In this document: positions 59,634 to 64,000 of the stretch, piece after piece
Position numbering within the stretch: position 1 is the stretch's first letter
Layout: every line of letters starts with the position of its first letter
Assembly: GCF_024397895.1 (NCBI RefSeq)
Contig: NZ_CP073346.1
Location: 1,860,001 to 1,924,000 of the forward strand
Length of the DNA stretch: 64,000 bases
Source of the DNA: Pseudomonas benzenivorans
Lineage (GTDB): Bacteria; Pseudomonadota; Gammaproteobacteria; Pseudomonadales; Pseudomonadaceae
Direction: 5' to 3'
Notes under the pieces: generated by a model
Databases searched by the model: none
What the model was told of the DNA's origin: nothing
Seen by the model: the letters and a program-made list of their open reading frames with translations, nothing else
Translations under genes and position numbers: made by a program

Positions 59634-59668
59634 GAAGGTCGAGGGTTCGATTCCCTTCGCCCGCTCCA
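59634..59668 (+). other. 3' end of a tRNA gene at the element boundary (att-like)
   Basis: AGGTC (variable loop), GAGGG-TTCGATT-CCCTT (T arm), CGCCCGC (acceptor 3' strand), T discriminator and CCA are all in order. The 5' two thirds of the tRNA is absent: the upstream bases encode the BNR protein. The acceptor sequence suggests tRNA-Gly (GCGGGCG at the 5' end), but tRNA-Thr is not excluded. It is the expected relic of an attachment site. Confidence 0.8.
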
Positions 59669-59681
59669 GAATCCAAAAGAT

Positions 59682-59707
59682 AAAGCCCTGTTTTTACAGG
59701 GCTTTTT
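59682..59707 (+). terminator. terminator behind the tRNA fragment
   Basis: AAAGCCCTG (59682-59690) pairs with CAGGGCTTT (59697-59705) and is followed by Ts. It probably came along with the tRNA 3' end, as tRNA genes commonly carry such a terminator. Confidence 0.85.
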
Positions 59708-59764
59708 CGTTTCCAGCCTTTCCGGTGTCGAAAATGTGTCGAAAGGCTTGGAAAGAGGAAGCAG

Positions 59765-60232
59765 CTAGCGCTGATGCGCCCGCCCTTCAAGCAAACCTCT
59801 CCCCAGAGAAAAGAACCAGCACTGCGCCAGTAGTGCCAACCCCAAGATGATGAAGAATCCCACCTTCGAGAACTGAAACGTTTCAGGCTCATACCTGGCC
59901 CAAAGAACAGGAATAGCCAGGAGAAGCCCAGTCAGTACGCGCCACAAAGAATGAAGTGCAGTCCCAATCTCTGCCCAAGTAGAGCGCCAGAAAGCCGAAC
60001 GAGCCCTCATCAAATCTGTTCTCTTCCAGACATAGCGATCAAAAATCACAGCCACAAGATAAGGTGCCGGCAAGAAGAACGAATACCAGAGCACTGATTC
60101 AGGTGGCATCTGAGCCTTAACAACAGAATCCAGCAACTCAACCCCTCCAGACCAGTAAGCAATAAAGGCAGGCATGCTCCCCAAGGCGACAGCAATGATG
60201 AGCTCCTGATACAGCCTTTTGTGTTTGTCCAT
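59765..60232 (-). CDS. small four-helix membrane protein, element cargo
   Basis: 155 aa. Four hydrophobic segments at about residues 10-30, 46-66, 97-113 and 123-143 (for example VGFFIILGLALLAQCWFF). I recognise no family. Base composition is far more AT-rich than that of the host genes. It lies between the integrase and the attachment site, a usual place for accessory genes of prophages and satellites. A role such as superinfection exclusion or phage defence is possible but untested. Confidence 0.7.
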   Translation of the reverse strand: MDKHKRLYQELIIAVALGSMPAFIAYWSGGVELLDSVVKAQMPPESVLWYSFFLPAPYLVAVIFDRYVWKRTDLMRARSAFWRSTWAEIGTALHSLWRVLTGLLLAIPVLWARYEPETFQFSKVGFFIILGLALLAQCWFFSLGRGLLEGRAHQR

Positions 60233-60266
60233 AAACCCTCAACCGGTCAATTTTGAAGCGCCATTA

Positions 60267-61265
60267 TCATGGCATTAGGCCACTCCCCGCGAGAGGGCCC
60301 AATCTGATTGCATCATGCAAATGCTCAGGCGCCAGGTGTGCGTACCGCATCGTCATGCTCAGCGAGGCATGCCCCAGGATCTCTTTCAGCGTCACGATAT
60401 GCCCACCGCCCATGATGAAGTGAGCCGCGAAGGTGTGGCGGAGGATGTGGCTGGATTGCCCCTTGGGCGGTTTGATCGAGGTTTCGAGCAGCACCTTGCG
60501 GAACACCCCTATACAGTTGCTGAACGGTCCATGCTCGCGCCAATGCGCTTGGATCGACTCCACCAGGGCAGGCGCCACCGGAACCGCCCTCACCCGCTTC
60601 GACTTGGTGTTGGCAAAGGTTATAACCCCCGCGCCGATCCTTTCCGGGGTCAAAGCCTGAGCCTCCCCCCATCGCGCCCCAGTAGAAAGGCAGATCACCG
60701 CGACCATGTAGGTGTGTGGGGCCGTATCGCGATTCCGTAGAGCCCCCAGCAACTCGGCTATCTGCGGCTTGGTCAGGTAGGCCAACGGCCTTTCCTGCAA
60801 CCGAATGGGCTTGATGCGGGTGAAGGGACAAGGGAAGTCGAGCACGTCGAGCTTGTGCAGCTCGTTGTACACGGATTTCAGATAGCCGAGCCGATTGTTG
60901 GCAGTCTTACCTGTAACACCCAGGGCGAGCCAGCGGGCGCGAACCGTGGCGATCGCAGCGCCATCCACCTTACTGGCGATCGGGTCACCCATGAACTCAG
61001 CGGCAGCCTTGAGAATGGCGAACCTGCGAAGTCCATCAGAGAGCGCAACACCGTGCATCTCGTACCAAAGCTTCACCAGCTCGGAGAGGCGACGTTTGTC
61101 TTTAGGTCGCGGCGACCAATCCGCATCGACGATCATTTTGCTACGGCAGGTCGACTCGAACCGCAGGGCTTCCCCCTTGGTCTTGAACGTCTTGCGAAAG
61201 CGCTTGCCCTTGATGGGCTCTACATCGACCTTCCAACGTCCGTCTGGCAGTTGGTGGATCGCCAT
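60267..61265 (-). CDS. tyrosine recombinase / integrase of Pf-prophage type
   Basis: 332 aa from ATG 61265. The N-terminal Arm-binding domain starts MAIHQLPDGRWKVDVEPIKG. The catalytic domain has R198 (TGARWGEA), a beta-strand lysine region (NTKSKRVRAVPV), H273-x-x-R276 (SHILRHTF), H299 (LGHASLS) and nucleophile Y308 (MRYAHL). All six recombinase positions are filled, so it should be active. It shares the A of TGATG with the rep stop, giving translational coupling. Pf4 has the same rep-int order at its end. A longer reading to 61283 would overlap rep more. Confidence 0.92.
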   Translation of the reverse strand: MAIHQLPDGRWKVDVEPIKGKRFRKTFKTKGEALRFESTCRSKMIVDADWSPRPKDKRRLSELVKLWYEMHGVALSDGLRRFAILKAAAEFMGDPIASKVDGAAIATVRARWLALGVTGKTANNRLGYLKSVYNELHKLDVLDFPCPFTRIKPIRLQERPLAYLTKPQIAELLGALRNRDTAPHTYMVAVICLSTGARWGEAQALTPERIGAGVITFANTKSKRVRAVPVAPALVESIQAHWREHGPFSNCIGVFRKVLLETSIKPPKGQSSHILRHTFAAHFIMGGGHIVTLKEILGHASLSMTMRYAHLAPEHLHDAIRLGPLAGSGLMP

Positions 61266-62542
61266 CAGACGGCACGCCCCCACCTCACCTGTCGTTCCTC
61301 GAGCAGGTCTTTTATGTGCCGGTAGATGTCACGCTCAGTCTTTTCCTTGGCCGCGTAGTGATCCCGTATAACGGGCCAACAGTCCCACTGTTTTAGGGTG
61401 GAGAACGCCTTTTTTGCGCCCACCTGCTCCCTTGCCAGTAGGCTTACGAAGTTTCCCAGGAACAGCTCCACGTTCTTGCCCGAGAAGCCCCGCGACGTTT
61501 TGTAGTAGCGCTTGTACTCGGTCTGATCGAGCAGGGAGTCCACCGGCAGATCGACCCGCACGTCATCGCGAATCAGGGTCCAGATCGCCTCGAAATGACC
61601 AGGGCGAGCCAGCAGCTTGAATTGCCCCAAGCCATAGCGCCACAGGCCGTCCAGATGGCCGGAGAAGGCGGCAAACGAGCGGGTGTCGATGGCCTCACCC
61701 GTCCGCACGTCAATGGAGCCGCTGGCGAACTGCTGGATGATCGAGTGGTGATAGCGCAGCTCCACCCGCCACACATCTTGCTCCGGGTCGTAGTTGTTGG
61801 GGTCGTCTGCGTCGAAGCTGTCGCGCCGCTTCCAGACGCTTTCCCAGTAGTCGAGCTTGTCCGTGGCGCGGGCCTGTTCGGTCTTGTTGTAGATGGCCAG
61901 TTGCACGCCACCGGCCGAACCGAACATGGAGGTTTCGCCGCGCCCGTAGACGCTCGACTTGGTCGCCCAGCTGACCTCACTGATTCCCGAGATATCCCGG
62001 TGCGTGCGGGCCTTGCAGTGCATCCGGGCGACCAGATCGGCGGGCGGCGTCCAGCCTTGCAGGTCCAACGCCAGATGGACCGCGCACTGGTTGATTTCCA
62101 GGTGGCTCAACACGGCGTCGGCGTAGTGGTCCAGGTGTTCTTGCAGCCGCTCCGGCGACAGCGCGTCGATCGCGTGGGGTGACACTTCGATCTTCAGGTG
62201 CGGGCCGATGTTGTCGAGCTTGGCGTTGAAGTTCTTGATCAGCAGGATCAGCCCAAGGTCGGCGTTTTGCAGCTTGTACTGGTAGCCCGAATCGCGGCCG
62301 ACGCGACCCGAGTGCCAGCGCTGGCCGGCAAAGTCGACCATGACGCCCGGCGTTTCGAACAGCGCCATCACTTCCGGGCGGATCATGCCCCGGTACAGCT
62401 GACGCACCGTGTCGACGCCGCAGCGCAGCAGGCGGACTTTCGACAGGTCGGTGATCTTGGCGTTGCCGCGCTCAACGAACAGGCGGCCGGTTGGGCTTTC
62501 GAAGCCATCGAGGTTTAACCGAATCTGATCCTTAGCTTTCAT
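61265..62542 (-). CDS. phage/plasmid replication initiation protein, Pf (PA0727) type
   Basis: 425 aa. It resembles the replication protein of Pf1/Pf4: VRLLRCGVDTVRQLYRGMIR near residue 37, GPHLKIEVSPHAID near 115, NQCAVHLALDLQGWTPPADL near 155, QLAIYNKTEQARATDKLDYW, and YKRYYKTSRGFSGKNVELFL near 345. It is expected to start rolling-circle replication of the excised circle. A palindrome CCAGTACTGG lies 22 bases upstream of its start and large hairpins follow. It is co-translated with the integrase. Confidence 0.88.
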   Translation of the reverse strand: MKAKDQIRLNLDGFESPTGRLFVERGNAKITDLSKVRLLRCGVDTVRQLYRGMIRPEVMALFETPGVMVDFAGQRWHSGRVGRDSGYQYKLQNADLGLILLIKNFNAKLDNIGPHLKIEVSPHAIDALSPERLQEHLDHYADAVLSHLEINQCAVHLALDLQGWTPPADLVARMHCKARTHRDISGISEVSWATKSSVYGRGETSMFGSAGGVQLAIYNKTEQARATDKLDYWESVWKRRDSFDADDPNNYDPEQDVWRVELRYHHSIIQQFASGSIDVRTGEAIDTRSFAAFSGHLDGLWRYGLGQFKLLARPGHFEAIWTLIRDDVRVDLPVDSLLDQTEYKRYYKTSRGFSGKNVELFLGNFVSLLAREQVGAKKAFSTLKQWDCWPVIRDHYAAKEKTERDIYRHIKDLLEERQVRWGRAV

Positions 62543-62563
62543 TTTTCAGTTCTCCAACATTGA

Positions 62564-62573
62564 CCAGTACTGG
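62564..62573. repeat. palindrome CCAGTACTGG upstream of rep
   Basis: A perfect 10-bp palindrome sits 22 bases upstream of the rep ATG on the minus strand; it could be an operator or part of the origin. Confidence 0.5.
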
Positions 62574-62578
62574 CCTGT

Positions 62579-62986
62579 TCATTTGGTATTTATCTGACGT
62601 GTTACAGGGACGTCAGCTGGCGGGGCGGCGCACCTGCGCGCTCGTGCCTCGCGCACACCTGTGCCGCCGCGCCCGCAGCTGACGCTTTCATCTATCCCGA
62701 TGGCTGACTGCTGATTGCCCGGTGGCACGGCGACTACCCCGCTACTCCAGGGCGCGGCGAGAATCAGCAGCAGAAGAAGTCCGAGAAGGACTGGACGCGC
62801 ATCCTGCACGGCCGGCAGGTGCAGCAGGCGGGGGCGATCAGCGAGGGAGGCAGGGGCTTGGCACGGGTGCTGGGCAGAGGCGAAGCACACCAAGGGCTCT
62901 GCCCTTGTCATCCCGCTCTTGCCGCCGAGGGCTCGGGAGCGCGGGGCGGTAAAGCTGCCCCTTGCTCCCATGGATAGGCTGATCAT
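62579..62986 (-). CDS. doubtful small protein upstream of rep
   Basis: An ATG-to-TGA frame of 135 codons with one hydrophobic stretch (about residues 68-83, [16 protein letters not shown]). The rest is Arg/Ala-rich and matches nothing I know. It runs through the long hairpin, so the frame could be a by-product of GC-rich structured DNA. The ribosome site is poor. Kept because of its hydrophobic segment, as filamentous phages encode tiny membrane proteins. Confidence 0.25.
   Translation of the reverse strand: MISLSMGARGSFTAPRSRALGGKSGMTRAEPLVCFASAQHPCQAPASLADRPRLLHLPAVQDARPVLLGLLLLLILAAPWSSGVVAVPPGNQQSAIGIDESVSCGRGGTGVREARARRCAAPPADVPVTRQINTK
62611..62684. repeat. long imperfect hairpin, candidate rolling-circle origin
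   Basis: CGTCAGCTG (62611-62619) pairs perfectly with CAGCTGACG (62676-62684); GC-rich segments inside continue the stem with bulges. A second dyad, TGACGT/ACGTCA (62595-62615), shares its left arm. Confidence 0.6.
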
Positions 62987-62998
62987 GGCCGTGATGCG

Positions 62999-63388
62999 TC
63001 AAGGGTGCGCTGCGCCCGTGCTTCCGTTCGCCGGAACGGTGGAGCTGTTCCGACGAGCCGGGAGCGCGGCCCTTGACCCAGCCTGGTTAGGACGGGCGAT
63101 ACGGCCCAGTACGTTGCCGGAACCCTGCCGGTCGCGGTACCGCATCGCCCGAATGGTTCGGATGGTGTTGAAGAAGATCTCGGTCGGAAAATCGGTGCTG
63201 TCGTTGAAGGGAACAGTCAGGAAATAGCCATCCTCGTAAACACCCTCGAGGGGCAACACCACGCCAACGATGTGCTTGAAACGCCAGATAGCTTCCGGGT
63301 CGTCGTCCCAGACCAGTTCAACGAGAACGGTCTGGCCGATGTAGCCGATAGCCGTAGCGGCATCCAGGGTGAGCGTTTGACTAGACAT
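62999..63388 (-). CDS. hypothetical protein of the element
   Basis: 129 aa from ATG 63388 behind GAGGGGGA. The first ~85 residues look like a small beta-rich domain ([51 protein letters not shown]). The C-terminal ~40 residues are basic and low-complexity. It overlaps the next gene by eight bases, so it is in the same early operon. I cannot name it; an ssDNA-binding or regulatory role is possible. Confidence 0.6.
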   Translation of the reverse strand: MSSQTLTLDAATAIGYIGQTVLVELVWDDDPEAIWRFKHIVGVVLPLEGVYEDGYFLTVPFNDSTDFPTEIFFNTIRTIRAMRYRDRQGSGNVLGRIARPNQAGSRAALPARRNSSTVPANGSTGAAHP

Positions 63389-63596
63389 GGCTGTAGTCCC
63401 CCTCTTTGAAGGTGGTCTTGCCCTTGAGCAGGTCTTCACGCAAGCGCGCCAGATTGACCATGCGGAAGTCAGCCAGCTTGAGGCTGGGGATCGTTCCGTT
63501 ATCCACCCAGCCAATCGCCTCCTCGACCGATATGCCGCTCATTTCGGCGAAGGTGATGACGCTACAGAGGTCCAGGCTCTCATCGGCTTTGCTCAT
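63381..63596 (-). CDS. excisionase-like DNA-binding protein, second of a tandem pair
   Basis: 71 aa from ATG 63596, sharing ATGA with the upstream gene. The core FAEMSGISVEEAIGWVDNGT and IPSLKLADFRMVNLARLRED has the winged-helix layout of excisionase/MerR-like proteins: helix, GWxxNGxIP turn, then MVN strand. It aligns along its length with the gene before it (WxxNGxIPSxK...MVNxAxL), so the two are duplicates that diverged. It could control excision or early transcription. Confidence 0.7.
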   Translation of the reverse strand: MSKADESLDLCSVITFAEMSGISVEEAIGWVDNGTIPSLKLADFRMVNLARLREDLLKGKTTFKEGDYSHV

Positions 63597-63817
63597 GCCA
63601 ACCACTCCTTTTCCAAAAGTTGCTGGGTCAGCAGTGCCACGTTGACCATGACGTGCTTACCTACCTTGTGTGAGGGGATGTAGCCGTTACGAATCCAGCC
63701 CCATACGGTGTTGTGGTCGTCGGCCATGCGAATCCAATCCGCGAACTCGCGCCAGGGCAGAACCGGCGGGGTCGGGAGCAGGCCTTTCGGAGTGAGGTTG
63801 CTTTCTTCCAAGTCCAT
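63593..63817 (-). CDS. excisionase-like DNA-binding protein, first of a tandem pair
   Basis: 74 aa. The core is WREFADWIRMADDHNTVWGW with IRNGYIPSHKVGKHVMVNVA, an excisionase-type winged helix. It is the first gene of the leftward operon, with an AGGAAAG ribosome site, and faces the operator array. Pf prophages carry comparable small regulators/excisionases at this position. Confidence 0.72.
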   Translation of the reverse strand: MDLEESNLTPKGLLPTPPVLPWREFADWIRMADDHNTVWGWIRNGYIPSHKVGKHVMVNVALLTQQLLEKEWLA

Positions 63818-63857
63818 GGGCTTTCCTGCACTATGTTGGTCTTTGTTGGGCTAGCGA

Positions 63858-63917
63858 TATGGAATATATCCATATGGAAATCATCCATAAAACCTGCTCG
63901 TATGGCAACAGTCCATA
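63858..63917. promoter_or_regulatory. three operator dyads TATGGA-N5-TCCATA in the divergent early region
   Basis: Site O1 is 63858-63874, O2 63873-63889 (arms share two bases with O1), O3 63901-63917 with one substitution (TATGGC). Centres are 15 and 28 bases apart. On the minus strand O1 overlaps a -10-like TATATT (63863-63868); on the plus strand a -10-like TATGAT (63916-63921) abuts O3. This is the layout of a phage repressor switch. Confidence 0.75.
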
Positions 63918-63932
63918 TGATTGTCTTTGACA

Positions 63933-64000
63933 ATGAGTACCCGAATGCTTGATAGAGCCCTTGAATTGCTTGAGACGACGAGCCTCAAAGACCTTGCTGA
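63933..64000 (+). CDS. N-terminus of a putative repressor (partial)
   Basis: 22 codons remain before the window ends: MSTRMLDRALELLETTSLKD and onwards, helical and consistent with the first helices of a helix-turn-helix repressor. It is divergent from the early operon across the three dyads. It has no ribosome site, and the -10-like TATGAT is only 11 bases before the ATG, so the transcript may be leaderless, as for lambda cI from its maintenance promoter. Identity is inferred from position. Confidence 0.5.
   Translation, partial: MSTRMLDRALELLETTSLKDLA

Larger units (their letters stand above)
62543..62998. other. hairpin-rich region between rep and the early genes; candidate origin
   Basis: 456 bases, GC-rich towards the right. 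It contains CCAGTACTGG (62564-62573), TGACGT-N9-ACGTCA (62595-62615), a 74-base imperfect hairpin (62611-62684) and GGGCAGAG...CTCTGCCC (62872-62904). In Pf phages this interval holds Zot and coat genes. One weak reading frame is listed separately. Confidence 0.6.
59634..64000. mobile_element. left end of an integrated Pf-phage-related element (partial)
   Basis: Marks are the truncated BNR gene, a tRNA 3' end at the boundary, a tyrosine integrase coupled to a Pf-type replication gene, a hairpin-rich putative origin, tandem excisionase-like genes and a divergent operator region. Base use in 59765-60232 and 63820-64000 is clearly more AT-rich than the host genes. Between the early genes and rep there is no Zot, coat or ssDNA-binding gene, unlike Pf1/Pf4. 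The right end is outside the window. Confidence 0.85.

Noticed and set aside
59634..59668. A complete tRNA gene
   Set aside because: Only the variable loop, T arm, acceptor 3' strand and CCA are present; the bases to the left encode the BNR protein and cannot form D and anticodon arms.
59428..59892. Open frame of about 150 codons running from the membrane-gene end through the terminator and tRNA fragment into the BNR gene on the minus strand
   Set aside because: It reads through the terminator hairpin and the tRNA 3' end (giving the familiar artefact peptide from tRNA T-arm sequence) and is out of frame with the real BNR protein.
62715..63227. Plus-strand open frames in the rep-upstream region
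   Set aside because: They oppose the early operon, lack ribosome sites and give Arg/Gly/Ala-rich proteins with no resemblance to anything known.

Overview
The window is high-GC chromosomal DNA from a Pseudomonas or very close relative. The block from speA to retS (36746-59279) keeps the gene order I know from P. aeruginosa: speA, SUI1-like, NUDIX, DUF2333, gcbA-type diguanylate cyclase, ctpL-type chemoreceptor, dipZ, aroQ, accB, accC, prmA, DUF3426, dusB, fis, purH, purD, retS. No search was run; names rest on motifs, lengths and neighbourhood.

Region 1 (1-8830) looks like a catabolic regulon. It holds the end of an aldehyde dehydrogenase, a carboxymuconolactone-decarboxylase-family protein, a FadR-type GntR regulator, a NUDIX hydrolase, a DUF1330 protein, an extra RibB/RibA-like fusion, a flavin reductase, a dCache chemoreceptor, a luciferase-like monooxygenase and a polyamine-type periplasmic binding protein. 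Four intergenic regions carry the core GGTATACC, in the form expected for a GntR/FadR-type operator. The module would sense, swim towards, bind and oxidise an unidentified small molecule, and would make its own flavin.

Region 2 (8830-26700) holds a thiolase / high-molecular-weight FabG / MaoC module, a MazG-like hydrolase coupled to cmoM, two DUF4136 lipoproteins, a GNAT protein, a SulP transporter with a universal stress protein, a membrane diguanylate cyclase, a second chemoreceptor, azlCD, a quinone reductase divergent from a LysR regulator, and a GlxA-type AraC regulator divergent from an OsmC-like protein. Region 3 (26900-36700) has pbpC and a thioester-containing alpha-2-macroglobulin lipoprotein with a small membrane protein gene between them on the other strand, then a MATE exporter and a DUF2214 protein. 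Region 4 is the conserved speA-retS block.

Region 5 (about 59634-64000) is the left end of an integrated element. Just past retS a BNR-repeat gene is cut off and joined to the 3' end of a tRNA gene with its terminator. Then come a small four-helix membrane protein, a tyrosine integrase translationally coupled to a replication protein of the Pf filamentous-phage type, a hairpin-rich stretch, three small genes (two of them tandem excisionase-like paralogues), and a divergent gene running off the window. Three 17-bp operator dyads lie between the divergent genes. No coat, Zot or ssDNA-binding gene lies between the early genes and rep, where Pf phages keep them. The element therefore looks like a satellite-like or rearranged relative of Pf inoviruses, and it is the best candidate here for something undescribed.
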